From contig JAPJBO010000074.1 of assembly GCA_030068145.1 (NCBI GenBank), positions 391,633 through 455,632 on the forward strand: a DNA stretch of 64,000 nucleotides. The letters are read 5' to 3'. Made by a program: the position numbers and the translations under genes. The stretch is from Diplonema papillatum (lineage: Eukaryota; Euglenozoa; Diplonemea; Diplonemida; Diplonemidae). The stretch's first letter is position 1, and each line of letters begins with the position of its first letter. The notes beneath the pieces are model-generated. The model did no database searches. It was not told where the DNA came from and saw only the letters and a list, made by a program, of their open reading frames with translations. Shown here one piece after another: positions 43,081 through 54,239 of this stretch.

Positions 43081-46000
43081 ATTTACCAGCACAGTTCGGG
43101 ACGCTTCGTTCAGCCTGTGGTGGCAAGTGGCGATGGCCCCCGACAGACCCCTGACGTAGAGTCCTGGTTCTAAGTGGACGCAGGACTGGCGACGCGGGAT
43201 GAACCGAGCGTTGACTTAAGGTGTCCGAGTGATCGCTCATCAGATCCCACAAAGGGTGTCGGTTCATCTTGACAGGACGGTGGCCATGGAAGTCGGCATC
43301 CGATGATGGGTGTGTAACAACTCACCTGCCGAATGCGCCGGTCCCGAAAATGGATGATGCTCAAGCGATCTACCCATAGTTGGCCGCGTACTGGTATCAC
43401 AAAGCCAGGCGTGCGTAGGAGTGCGTGGTCCACGCCGCGAAGTCGTTGGCGTGAGGCTCGATGGAGCGCGGGTGAGTGCAGATCTTGTCTAGCTTGGTTT
43501 GCTGTTTACCTTTCTTGTTAGCAAGCACACGAGTGCGAGGTTTGAGGGCAGCAACGCCGGTCCAAATAAGCCCGACGTAAGAAGTTCGGAGAGAGGGATC
43601 AAGAACTTCGTGAACGAAGGGAGAGAAGTTCTGGACGAACTTATACCGATCACGGAACATCGAAAACCCGGACCGGGGAATGGACTTAAAAAAAGCGTAC
43701 GACGGCCAGCTAAAAAAGTGCGGCTTCGCCCGCGGACCCTCGACAGAGAGCTATTAGCATACCGCTAGCCGCGGAAAATCTGGGTGGACGTCAAATGTTG
43801 CTACGTTCAACCCTGCGCTTAAATCACCTACACTGCACTGCGCTGCCAGTAACTGCCAGTAACCGCCAGTAGACTGCTGAGTTTGTGCTCACCACGATTT
43901 GGAGTCGGGAGAACCTAGAAAGCCAAAAGTAGGACCGACCCCCCAGTTCGTGAGAAAAAGCGAAGAAGACTTCTTGTGGCCTTGTATTTTCGTTGATTGT
44001 CGGGTACATACCCACAATCACCGAACTGGCATTAAAACACCAGTCGTACGTCTGCCAGTTTGTCGCGAACAAGACCGATGAAGAAGCTTGCTGGCTAGCT
44101 TGCGTTGGACAAGCTGCATACCGCTGAAGCCTCGACAATTAGAGATCTTCGCAGAATAAGAGAGGAAGGACAGCATAGTAAAGTTTGGGCACAGAAACCT
44201 TCGCAAAATCAAAGTGAAATAGGATGTTGGTTGTGTACTGTCTCCTACTGCCAAAGAAGAGAAATGTCAAGTGGAGTAAAGCAGCAGCCGAACAAACCAG
44301 CTACTCAAATGCGATATGACACAACGACCATTTTCTTCATGCTAAGGGGCGAGTGGGTGTGGGCGTTCTTGATTTTTCAACTGCGATTGTTTCCCGTTTC
44401 GTCTACAACTAGCGCCACATTGAACGGGGGCCGTATGAACGGCGTTAATGCGGATTATGAGTACACGAAAAAGGGTAAGCTGTTTGACCCTGTGAGTTAG
44501 AAAAGCAGGTTGCCTTCTCCTCGGATACCGTTGGCGGTTTCTTGTCGGCTTTGACACTAACAAGATCAGCAGGAGAGCTTCTGCTTAAGAAATTGGTCAA
44601 GCGAGTGACTCAACAGATAACGCATGTGAAGCAAAATATCTTGTATCGATCCGCTCAAGGACCTTGGGAGAGAAACCCGATTTGCGTGCGAACAGGATCG
44701 TGAAGCGATGCACGGCTGGGGAAAATCTTAGTTTGGTGTTTGGGCTGAATACCCCGGGGTGGGGACACGTGTAATATAGGCCTTCTCTCCGAAACGGAAT
44801 TGCCTGTTGTGTTCTCGTAGCATATGCAGCAAATTAGCTTAGCTTTGTTGGATAGTAGCTGTATACTGAGTGTTAACTCGAACGTTTACTCGGGACAGGA
44901 AGGGCACTTTCCTTCGTACGTCACCATTTCCCGATGTTCCAAGACAAGAACCAAGAAGAAGCCCCGTGTACCTGGAGGAAGTCCACTACAATTTCGCTTC
45001 ACTCCTCGTCTTCAACGCCTCAGAGACGTGAAAGTACAGGTGGACGAGTCCGACACGCTATGATGAAGCCACCAAGGTCGAACGATTATTGGATGCTACG
45101 TTCCTGTAAGCCGATCATCTGCGTTCGGAACCAACCGAGACTTGCCGTAACAAAGCGGCTTCGGGAGCCTTGGCCACACTTGCTCCCAAATTGTTGCCAC
45201 CACATCCATTCATCTCACAGTTTCCCTTGCCTCTCCCCGAAGCTGTTGGGCCGTGACCCCGTCACACTTTTCCATTCTTTTGGATGTGGCTTTGCAACAA
45301 CTTCCGGTGCTAGCTGTGTAACCGCCTTCGAGCTCATTTCGCGGTAACTTTGTTTACTCCGTGTGCCGTGGTTGATTACTAACTGTGGGTTGCCGCACGT
45401 GCGTACGCGTGTGCTAAAACGATATCGGCATACGGCCGGACGCTGGATCGGGTGCTCAACACCGCACTGGTCCTATCTCCACCATGCTTCGGTTTAATTT
45501 AGCGCGGAACCTGAGTCTGCACAAGGGCAGTGTTGTCAGGGCAAGCAAACCCACACCAACCCTACTTTGACGGCCCTGGCCACTAGACAGAACACCGGTG
45601 AATGAATACTTCTTCCTGACCCTCTTTTTTGGCGGCTGAATGAGCACGGTCGTCAACGACAAAGCTGCAAGGATGCAACCGATGCTCGCGATGTCACAGC
45701 ACACCCCTTTGATGAGAACCGAAAGTCGTCATCGGGACGGACGTGTCAGACGGCGTAAGCGGCTGCTGTAAGGATGACTGCATGGGCGGCATGGCTGACG
45801 ACGGGTGCCTCTTCATCGACGGCTGAAAACTCTTCTCGTTTTTCATGTTGCTGTGAGAGGGGAGCTTGAGTAACTAAGAAATATGTAACCAAAGAAGTCC
45901 GACCAGTGCAAGCCAACGGCCCAAAACTTCTGTAGGGTCCCTCGAATGGCATAGCAGGTAAGAGAAGGTGACGGTCGACATGGGCGCTAAGTGCCCCATG

Positions 46001-46252
46001 GGGAACTGGAGACAGAGGCACTCCAGGATACGTCGCTGATGTCGTCAGAAGTAGCCCTGATGTCTGCACTCTTCTTCGGGACGATCCCTTGGGAAGGAAA
46101 AGCTCGTGGAACTCCCTCCATCGCGACGAGGTTAGCAGCCCGAACACTGGCGAAATCCGTTGTATTTGTCATATGACAAGTACGTGGTGGGGCCCTCAGG
46201 ACACACACACTCCCCCGTAGCGGTGTATCACACCATTCAAATTTATTGTCGA
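43081..46252. other. intergenic with repeat fragments
   Basis: 43865-43965 is an inverted copy of dispersed family 3 (GAGTCGGGAGAACCTAGAAA, CCGACCCCCCAGTTCGTGAG). GGGGAAAATCTTAGTTTGG at about 44718 and GTGCTCAACACCGCACTGG at about 45452 recur in the first 5 kb. Minus-strand frames at 43397-43660 (ATG start) and 43170-43433 look partly protein-like but are unrecognised. No confident gene. Confidence 0.45.
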
Positions 46253-49156
46253 TCAAACAATGGCATACTTGTAGGATTGCTCTGCACAGCAGAACATGGA
46301 GACGAAAAGGTAGGCAACTAGAAGCAGGCCAACACTGCTCACTGCGGCTAGTAGAATGGAGATGACCGAGACGTAGCGGAAATTCGTGGCGAGCTTTCTT
46401 TGAAGTGCACTCATGCACGGGTTCACATATGAGTTCCCAACCGTGCAATTCTTTGGACAATAGCTGTTCTGTACATTAAAGCAGGCTTTTTGGAATCCCG
46501 AGCAATGAACTTCAGCCTGAAATTGACACACAAGATCGGGCTTTTTACGGCAGGCAGTCTTCCATAAGTCCCCAAGCGTCTCCATCCACTCAAGGTCAAC
46601 TACAAAATCCCCAACGTTGATGTTGATGGCTTCCCAGGATTCGGCATTGGGCGTGTTGTCTGCTGCCTCAACCGTGGCCGCTGCGCTGTTTGCCATCTGG
46701 TGCACGATGACTGCCATTACCATGAGCAGAATTGTGGTGAGCACCAACAACACGACCGAGACCCCAAGTTGGCACTTTCCTCGCGCAGCCGCCGCGCTAA
46801 AAATAAAGAAGCTCACAATGAGGACACCTCCTGCTGCCAAGCCGGTGACCAGAATAATCATGTGCCCCCAGATTTCCATCTCGGCCTGTAAGAAGAGAAA
46901 CACTGCAAACCCTGCAACCGCCACAGAGCCCCAAACCATGAGAGCAAACAGGACCATGATTGCCAGTCGAACAGCTGAATTGCATTGCGTGTATTTCCCC
47001 TCAAGCTCAGAGTGGTTGAGTGTCTTCGAGCATGTTTTGTACAACATGACTATCATCCCGAGGAGGATTCCGGCGAGCCCAATGAAAAGAGCGACTGCCC
47101 CGCCACCCAGTTGCTCAGAGACTTGATCGACGTTGACGGGGTTCGAGTCGAACGTATCTGTACCTTCTGGAATAAAGACCTCTGCCTTCTGAGGATTCGT
47201 GGTGTAGGACATGTTGCACTCATTTGGGTCACCATCGCAAAGTGTGCATATGCTGTACCCGCCGCGACCGTGCTCGTTGGTCTTTCCAAAAAAACGGCGG
47301 CAGGACCCCAGGGTTTTGTCCCAGTAGCACTTGCTCGTCAGGCAAGCTACTTCATTAGTCGCCAAGCAGTCATTGTCAGTTCCACGACCGTATCGCGTGT
47401 TGCAATCGTAACGGACGCACGCGCTCAAATCTTCAGATCCTTGCGTAATACGTACTCTGAAGTCTGCTGATGTCCTCATTGCGGTGGATAGCAGCCAATT
47501 ATGGCTGCGCACGGTGTCTGCAATTTCGGCTCGGATGAGGTAATCGCCTTCTACAGCCTGCGCACCGCCTGGCCATCCACAAGCTTCTGCTCCGGGTTCG
47601 CCTCCCGACGGGCAGGCACCAACCGTTAACTCAGTTGTGTCCGAGGTGCCTGACTTGATTGGACCTGCTGACGTTCCCGCTGGACCATTTACACAGGACC
47701 AAGATACGTTGAATGCGGGGCCCCATAGAGAACTCTTCGTCGTGAACCAGTAAAAATCTTGAATGGCAGGGTTGATGTGTAGTCGACTGACGTCAGCTGG
47801 GGCCATGACAAGAGTCTCCGATGCAACCGGGCAGCGTGGAAGGGACAGATCTTTCAGGTTTTCGTACAGAGCGTTTTGCAGTAACCCTTCGCGACAGACA
47901 TCGCACAGTTTTGGCATGCCTGAGGACCGCATCAGGCAGCTTTGATCTCCTTTCTCGCCTTTGTTTGGCCGCACAAAATTTGAGTATGAGCACGTTTCGA
48001 ACGTGGAAGACGGCTTGCCGAGACCCTGCCACGTCGGAAACCAATCTGACCACGGCACTTCGGTATCTTTTTTCGCGCAGTTGATCAGACTCAGTGCTGA
48101 CTCTTCATCAAAACCGTAGTCGTACTCGTCGGAGAGTCCACCCGAGGCATGTCCAGTTTCGTGTATGAGAACCTTTTCAAAGTTCTTTCCGTTGTACAGG
48201 TATGCCTGTCCGCCGCCTCCTGCCCCTCCGTATTCGTCGTCGTTGACAATGGTGATGATCAGATCCGCCGCTGGAGCGTACGACGCCAAGGCGGCGGTCT
48301 CGGCATAGTTGCAAGCAAGCATTCGCTTTATGGTTGTACCGTAGCTGCACTGTAAGCGATTTGGTTTGGGATTGGCAATACTGCCCCTCGGGTCTGGGTG
48401 ATTCGCGCCATCCTGAGGCGATTCGTCCCATACGCTGAATACGTTAATGTATGTCCAATATCGGTTCCACGGTTGTGCATGCAGAGGTACGTTGTTGAGA
48501 GTGATAGACTCCTCTGCTGTCACGGTGCCTGACAGAAAGCGTACGGCTCTCTGAACATCAGCATCGAAGTCAGACCGCTGTGTGTAGCATCCTGCTAAGA
48601 AGACCAAGTTGAAGGTATCGCCGACGGGACCAACCTTTTGCACGGTGGTCAGCTGTGGCTCAAAGGAAAAGGAAGGGTCGCTCAACGTTGCTGCCCCTCG
48701 TGCAAATCGATGGGTCTTTCGGTTTCGAGGTCCGAGCACAGACCATGCGGGGCTGCTGTGTTCCACGATGTGAATGTCGACCACGGACATCGGCAGAACA
48801 AAAGGTGCATATGTCACATCTGACTTCACTGTGGTTCCGTTGATGTCCATTCTAATGTCGTCCCAATGTTCGTGAACCATCGCAGACGGCTCGCTGAAAT
48901 GTACAGCCGCAGTTGGTGCCTCGTCCTCAAATTGCTTCACTTGCGACTTTGCATGGTGGACAGTAAAAATAGTCGTATTCAAGTGTTTGCGATGTTTTTC
49001 TCGTACATGACTGGCTGGTGCGGTACTGATCAACCGTTCTCGAACTACGGACACGCCGAGTTCTCTGTGAACCTTGAACAACACCCATCGCATTTCGGTC
49101 TCACAAGTGGAGGCGGTCAAACACAGGGTGCACAGCATGATGCCTTCGAAGCGCAT
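46253..49156 (-). CDS. M64-family metallopeptidase fused to a tetraspanin-like membrane region
   Basis: 967 residues from ATG 49154-49156; the frame runs 83 codons further to ATG 49403-49405, but the inner start is followed by a hydrophobic, Cys-containing signal-peptide-like segment (MRFEGIMLCTLCLTASTC). Residues about 175-430 carry the M64 (IgA-peptidase-like) core: the zinc site HETGH at 332-336, the GGLSDEYDYG extension supplying the third-ligand region, and a Cys-bracketed SCLMRSSGMPKLCDVC. A Cys-rich ectodomain follows (about 450-680), then TM1 at about 685-706 and four more hydrophobic helices at about 730-756, 766-788, 797-819 and 929-956. A 110-residue Cys-rich loop precedes the last, an arrangement like tetraspanins but without a clear CCG. 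Predicted surface or endosomal membrane zinc protease; substrate unknown. Intronless. Confidence 0.85.
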   Translation of the reverse strand: MRFEGIMLCTLCLTASTCETEMRWVLFKVHRELGVSVVRERLISTAPASHVREKHRKHLNTTIFTVHHAKSQVKQFEDEAPTAAVHFSEPSAMVHEHWDDIRMDINGTTVKSDVTYAPFVLPMSVVDIHIVEHSSPAWSVLGPRNRKTHRFARGAATLSDPSFSFEPQLTTVQKVGPVGDTFNLVFLAGCYTQRSDFDADVQRAVRFLSGTVTAEESITLNNVPLHAQPWNRYWTYINVFSVWDESPQDGANHPDPRGSIANPKPNRLQCSYGTTIKRMLACNYAETAALASYAPAADLIITIVNDDEYGGAGGGGQAYLYNGKNFEKVLIHETGHASGGLSDEYDYGFDEESALSLINCAKKDTEVPWSDWFPTWQGLGKPSSTFETCSYSNFVRPNKGEKGDQSCLMRSSGMPKLCDVCREGLLQNALYENLKDLSLPRCPVASETLVMAPADVSRLHINPAIQDFYWFTTKSSLWGPAFNVSWSCVNGPAGTSAGPIKSGTSDTTELTVGACPSGGEPGAEACGWPGGAQAVEGDYLIRAEIADTVRSHNWLLSTAMRTSADFRVRITQGSEDLSACVRYDCNTRYGRGTDNDCLATNEVACLTSKCYWDKTLGSCRRFFGKTNEHGRGGYSICTLCDGDPNECNMSYTTNPQKAEVFIPEGTDTFDSNPVNVDQVSEQLGGGAVALFIGLAGILLGMIVMLYKTCSKTLNHSELEGKYTQCNSAVRLAIMVLFALMVWGSVAVAGFAVFLFLQAEMEIWGHMIILVTGLAAGGVLIVSFFIFSAAAARGKCQLGVSVVLLVLTTILLMVMAVIVHQMANSAAATVEAADNTPNAESWEAININVGDFVVDLEWMETLGDLWKTACRKKPDLVCQFQAEVHCSGFQKACFNVQNSYCPKNCTVGNSYVNPCMSALQRKLATNFRYVSVISILLAAVSSVGLLLVAYLFVSMFCCAEQSYKYAIV

Positions 49157-49539
49157 TTTTTTCGGAACGAGCGGTTTTGAATTTTGCAACCTTGGTGTTT
49201 GTCGTTCGAATAAATTAGCCTTACACATGCAAATGTCCATACAATTGAGCCCATACGAAGGTTTGCTCTGAACTGAAATAGTTTGGACCGAGGTGAAGGA
49301 ACAGCCTCTCTGTCGGGGCCAGCTCTGTGCAACAGCTCTGGATGCGACCACCCTCTTAGCATGGTCAGAGGACATTCTCGTGGAATGCTTCCTGTAAGAC
49401 CTCAAGTCTACCTTCGATCTGGAACATTGGAAGGTGATGGTGGACCGCGTCAGCGGGATCGAACCATGCCAGCCGCCATACCTGGTCGAGACGCTGGCGA
49501 CAAGGCGAAACTCTCGGTGCGCATCCTCCGGCTACGGGG
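49157..49539. other. upstream region of the M64 gene
   Basis: Holds the optional 83-codon N-terminal extension. On the minus strand GGTTCGATCCCGC near 49455 resembles a tRNA B box, but no tRNA fold was found. Confidence 0.35.
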
Positions 49540-49875
49540 GACGGAGGCGAGGCCGACCAGGCCGGACCCGCCGCCGCTGGAGGCGAGGGCGACCAGGCCG
49601 GACCCGCCGCCGCCGCCGGGTGCGAGGCCGTCCAGGCCGACCTCGTCGCCGCTTGTGGCGAGGTCGACCTGGCCGAACCTGCCGCCGCAGGCCGTCCGGG
49701 CCGACCCTGTAGCCGGTGGTGGTGAGGTCGACCAGGCCGACCCCGCAGTCGCCGCCCAGGCCGAACCCGCCGCCGCCGGGTGCGAGGCCGTCCAGGCCGA
49801 CCTCGTCGCCGCTAGTGGCGGGGCCGATCAGGCCGACCCCGCAGTCGCCGGCCGGGCCGAACCCGCCGCCGGACG
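49540..49875 (+). repeat. GC-rich degenerate repeat (GGCCGACC units)
   Basis: Repeating GAGGTCGACCAGGCCGACCC and CCGCCGCCG blocks. A segment of about 60 bases (GGGTGCGAGGCCGTCCAGGC ... CGTCGCCGCT) occurs twice, near 49618 and 49775. Plus-strand frames give Ala/Asp/Gln/Pro repeats. Confidence 0.75.
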
Positions 49876-49879
49876 AAAA

Positions 49880-51175
49880 ACTATGTGCGTGGTTCGGGGC
49901 ACTTTACAAGTTGCAGGGCGCCGGGCGTGGAAGGCGCCAGGTGTGGATTGAGAAGGACGGGAATCGATCCCCTGGGTGGTGGCATTTTCCCGCCGGACCA
50001 CGCGGCAGGCCTTTTTCGACGAATTTTAGCTCGCGATCAGCTGCAATGAAGAGATCCGTGAAAAATAGACCCGAAAACGAAAAAGTATGCGCGTGGTTCG
50101 TGGTTCCGTGCATGATGCAGGGCCCCGGGTGTGGAAACCACCAGGTTGGATCGAGCAAGACGGGTATCGACCCCCTGGTTGGTAACTTTTTCCCGCTGGT
50201 CCATGTAGCTGACCTTTTTCGACAAATTTTTGCTCGCAATCAGCTCCGATGAAAAGAACTGTGAAAAATAGACCCGGAAACGAGGGTCCGTGCAAGATGC
50301 AGGGCACCGGGCGTGGAAACCACCGGTGTGCGGGAAGAACGGGATTCGATCCCCTGGTTGGCGACATTTTCCCGCTGGTCCACATAGCAGACCTTTTCCG
50401 ACGAATTTTTGCTTGCGAACAGCTCCGATGAAGAGATCCGTGAAAAATAGACCCGGAGACAGAAAACTATGTCGTGGTCAGTAGTTTTTACAATTTGCAG
50501 GGCACCGGGCGTAGAAACCACCAGCCTGACCAGGTGTGCATTGAACACGGACGGTATCGATCCCCTGGCTGGTGGCATTCTGTTGCTGGTCCGCGTAGCA
50601 GACCTTTGTCGACAAAGTTTTGCTCGCGATCAGCTTCGATGAAGAGATCCGTGAGAAATAGACCCGGGAATCAAACACTACGTGCGTGGTCCGTGGGTTC
50701 TTACAGGATGCAGAGCACCGGGCTTGAAAACCACCCGGTGTGCACTGAGCAGGACGGGTATCGATCCCCTGGTGGTGGCATTATGTTGCTGGTTCACGCA
50801 GCAGACCTTTTTCGACGACTTTTTGCTCGCGATCAGCTTCGATGAAGAGATCCGTGAAAAATAGACGAGGGACCATCAGTATGTGCGTGGTCCGTGGGTT
50901 CTTACAAGATGCAGAGCACCGGGCTTGGAAACCACCCGGTGTGCATTGAGCAGGACGGGTATCGATCCCCTGGTGGTGGCATTATGTTGCTGGTTCACGC
51001 AGCAGACCTTTTTCGACGAATTTTTGCTCGCGATCAGCTCTGATGAAGAGATCCGTGAAAAATAGACCAGGGACCATCCAGTATGTGCGTGGTTCGGGGG
51101 TCCTTACAAGATGCAGGCACCGGGCGTGGAAACCACACCAGGTTTGCAGTGGGAAGGACAGGAATCGATCCCTGG
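49880..51175 (-). repeat. tandem array of about 200-bp units with Pol III-like A/B boxes
   Basis: About 6.3 units; the landmark GAGATCCGTGA recurs at 50051, 50433, 50644, 50848 and 51048, with a diverged copy at about 50252, giving unit lengths of roughly 180-210. On the minus strand each unit has TGGACCAGCGG or a near variant, close to the tRNA A box TRGYNNARNGG. About 30 bases later comes GGGATCGATNCC, close to the B box GGTTCGANNCC. This suggests a tRNA-derived SINE family amplified in tandem (inference). Units also read through as short open frames, which I do not consider genes. Confidence 0.8.
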
Positions 51176-51272
51176 CCGGTTGCTTCCGGAGCGGGAGCCC
51201 AAAAAATGCTTCTTCAGCACACAGTGAACGCCAGTCTCGCTGCGACCTGGGCTGGCCTGCTAGCGAGCAGGT

Positions 51273-51450
51273 CCGACCAGGTAAAAAAACCCGCGATGCA
51301 GTGACACTACCCCCTGCAACAGGGTGGACCGCTTCGTCCGGTCGCGCCCCACCAGATGCAATGACTATTCTTGCCACCCCTTGGGCTACCTGAAAGCTCA
51401 ATTGGTGGAAGAAGTCCTGGCAGGCGGCCGAAGCGGTCCGGTCTTCACGG
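51273..51450. repeat. retroelement 3' end, left member of inverted pair
   Basis: About 178 bases matching 56616-56794 in inverted orientation with only a few differences. It is the C-terminal coding end of the retroelement (TASAACQDFFHQLSFQVAQG). The pair could be mistaken for terminal inverted repeats. Confidence 0.85.
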
Positions 51451-53448
51451 AGGGCGCTTTTGCGGGCTATTTGCCGCAACTCCGTGAGTGCTCCAGGACA
51501 CCACGCTCCGAAGGTGTCCACGACCAGCGGGACAGCGAGCCATTCCCGAGGGTTTGGCTCGTTGTCTATTATGCCGCGGTACTTGCCTTCTTTGACAGCT
51601 GTTGCGTAGGCTGTCGCCGCCCCCCCTGGCTTCTCCGCTGCCCTCTTAGCGTACTGGGGATTCGATGGCTGCAGGGGGAAGGTGACGGCGACATCTAACA
51701 CAACGGTGGTGCCGTCCCGGACATAGCTGATGTCCGGGCGCTTCCGCTCCGTGTTCGAAAACACGGGGCGCTCGACCGCCGGGGCCAGCAAGCCACGGCG
51801 GGCGAAGTCAGCGATGACGTCGCGGAGTGCATTGTGCATTCTCGTCCGGCGGCCGCCGGAGAAGCAGCTCCGCGCATGCACTCCGTCAACGTCAGCCGAG
51901 CCTGTCCCGCAAAGGCGACAGATGCTCGGCATGGGGGCGATGGGCAGCCCCAGCCGGAGCCGGATGGCCACCGCGAGCTCCGCGGGGGATAGCCACAGCT
52001 TGGGGTCTGCCTCCGCGTTGCCGTAAAGCCACGCGGACGCATGTTGGCCGGAGCAGCTTTGGATCCGCGCCCGGACTTGGACCTGCTTCAGGGCCAGCGC
52101 CGACCCTTGGAGCTGGCCTGACCTGCCCAGCTCCTCAGTCATCGAGATGATGAGGGCCTTGCGCCGCTCGTCATGAACCGTCGCGGACCACACTTTCTGT
52201 CCACGTCCCCCGTAGTTATCCCGTGCCTGCAGAGCGTTCTGGATCTTCTCCAAAACGGTTTCGAAGGGTGCAAGGCGCGGGTCATCGAGGGACGCTAGGA
52301 AAGTGTCGTCCTCGTCCAGAAGCATGGCGTGCGGCAGCACGTAGGGGGTCACCAGGGATGGAAGGCAAGCCTCGCCGTCAAAGGTGGCCGCGATATGCGC
52401 GATCGCCGCTGTGTCTGCACAGGAGTGCAGACCCAGGCCGCCTAGCCTGACGGGAAGGGAAGCCAGGGCCCAGGCGGAGGCGTCCGTCTCGATACCCGTG
52501 ATCGTCGCCAAGCAAGACTGCGTGGCCTGATCGATGCAAGCGAAGTCGAAGACGGCCCCCACAGCGCGCATGAGGTGGACGACGCTGACGAAGCCGGCGC
52601 AGAACTTCAGCAGAGTCAGAGCCACATGCGCATCCGGGAGGGAGGCTATCATCCGCATCTTCCTCTCGGCGCCTTTGACCGCTTCATCGACGAAGACACG
52701 CATCTTCTCGGGGGAACCGCAGGGGACGCCAAGGTGCTGAATCTCGTCTAGCGGACAAGTCTCGATGCCTTGCAGGGCCTCGGGGATTGTGGCGCCGGGG
52801 GCGACGGACAGCCTGCACTTCCCCCGATTCAGGCTGAGCCCGACCGCTGTCGCCCTGTCTTCGAAGTCCCGCAGCCAGCGGCCGAGGGAGTCGAGCTCCC
52901 CCCCAGCCGCCCCGTCATCGAGGAAGAACGACAGAAGGTCAAGCTCCGCCTGGCTCAGCGCCCCCTCAGGGGCGCCCCGGGTTGCCGAGGATCCTGCCGG
53001 TGGCGGCGACGCTGCTGGGTCCCCCGAGCCTGGGGCCTGCGCCGGCACTAGAGGGGTGGGCTGGCCCTCGATGGCGCCAGGAGGCTCCGGCTGACCGGAG
53101 TCCCGTGCTTGCGTCGCGGGGGCAGGATCGGCGGGCGCCTGCGACGAAGCCGCGGGGACGGGCAGCTGATCCTCGGGGCTCGGCGGAACAACGACATCGT
53201 GCAAGGCGAGGCTGAAAAGCAGCGGCCCCAAGGGGTCCCCTTGTTGGACTCCACACTCGGAGGAGATCCTCCGGTCGCCCACCACTAGCGCGGAGTGTTT
53301 CTCGTACGCTGCCAACGCGTACCCCAACAGTTGGGGGGCGTGTCGGTTGACACTGCGGATGATCGCTTCCCGCCGCAGCATATTGAAAGCGTTGGCGAAG
53401 TCGATCTGCAGTATGCCCCTGTCGGTCACGTCTCTGTCGCGGTACAGG
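51273..53448 (-). CDS. reverse transcriptase with C-terminal restriction-like endonuclease, 3' part of split gene
   Basis: The frame is open from about 53501 through the element's end and on to a stop at 50982 in flanking repeats. RT motif A is QIDFANAFN (about 53405-53379), motif B GVQQGDPLGPLLFSLAL (about 53252-53202), and motif C has the rare FLDD in place of YXDD (about 52925-52914). About 95 Pro/Ala-rich residues separate B and C, far more than usual. Downstream are the RT thumb region, a CRLCG...HARSC zinc motif (near 51900) and an endonuclease-like block with KRPDISY, VVLDVAVTF and KEGKYRG, as in R2/NeSL-type elements. Such proteins nick DNA and reverse transcribe their RNA at the nick. 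No stop lies before the shared 3' end. RT motif 1 is in the separated piece at 56399-56570. Confidence 0.85.
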
Positions 53449-53744
53449 CAGTGTGGCTCCTGCGCCAGCCGCGCCAGGCCGCGCCAGAAAACCCTGTTTT
53501 CTGGCGCGTTTGGCGCGTTTGGCGCGATTGGCGCGCCCGTAGTGTTTTTACCAGGAATTGACAACTTTTTCATTTTGGGATCATCATTCGTCCAGTTTCT
53601 CGGCGATCCCGGCGTGCGTTCCGACAATTTTTTTGTTCGATGAGAAGATCGATGGCGAAATCTTCCAGAGAACCTGTTCTCAGAGGGTGTCAGCCTATTC
53701 TGGTGCCTTCCCACACCCCCTGTCCTTCCAGAGCCACTGAAAAA

Positions 53745-54170
53745 CAAGCTTTTTCCAGGGGATCGATCCCTGCAGCCTTTTTGGACCGGTTTGGACGTGC
53801 TCGCCATGGTAATCCATGGTACCCTGCGGCAATGCAAGGCCGACGAACCACAGGGATCCACTTACGGTTCCGGGTCTATTTGGCACCGTTCTCTTCATCC
53901 GAGAAAAAATCGAGCAAAAAGTCGTCGGGAAAAAGTTGCTACGTGGACCAGCGGGAAATTGTCACCTACCTGGGGACGATTCCTGTCCTTCCCGTGGTAA
54001 ACCTGCCGCCCGGTGCTCTGCATCTTATGAGGAGTCACGAACCACACGCATACGTATGGGTCCCCGAGTCTGTTTTGAACCGTTCTCTTCATCGGAGCTG
54101 AGGGCGAGCAAAACGTCGTTGAAAAAGATCTGTTACGTGGGACCAGCGGGAAAATATCACCACAACTTTT
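53745..54170 (+). repeat. inverted relatives of the 200-bp units, inside the hAT-like element
   Basis: At least two diverged units on the plus strand, each with TGGACCAGCGG or GGGACCAGCGG (53955, 54150) and, in the first, GGGGACGATTCC 30 bases later. CGTTCTCTTCATC and GAGCAAAA(A)GTCG landmarks match the array at 49880-51175 in opposite orientation. Confidence 0.75.
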
Positions 54171-54239
54171 GCCAAACCCAGATTCCACTGTTTGTGCATT
54201 GAAAAATGGCCCGGGAAAATTATCAATTCCCCCGAGGTA

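Noticed and set aside
49440-49490. tRNA gene near GGTTCGATCCCGC on the minus strand
   Set aside because: The B box is good, but no T stem, A box at the right distance or acceptor stem could be drawn.
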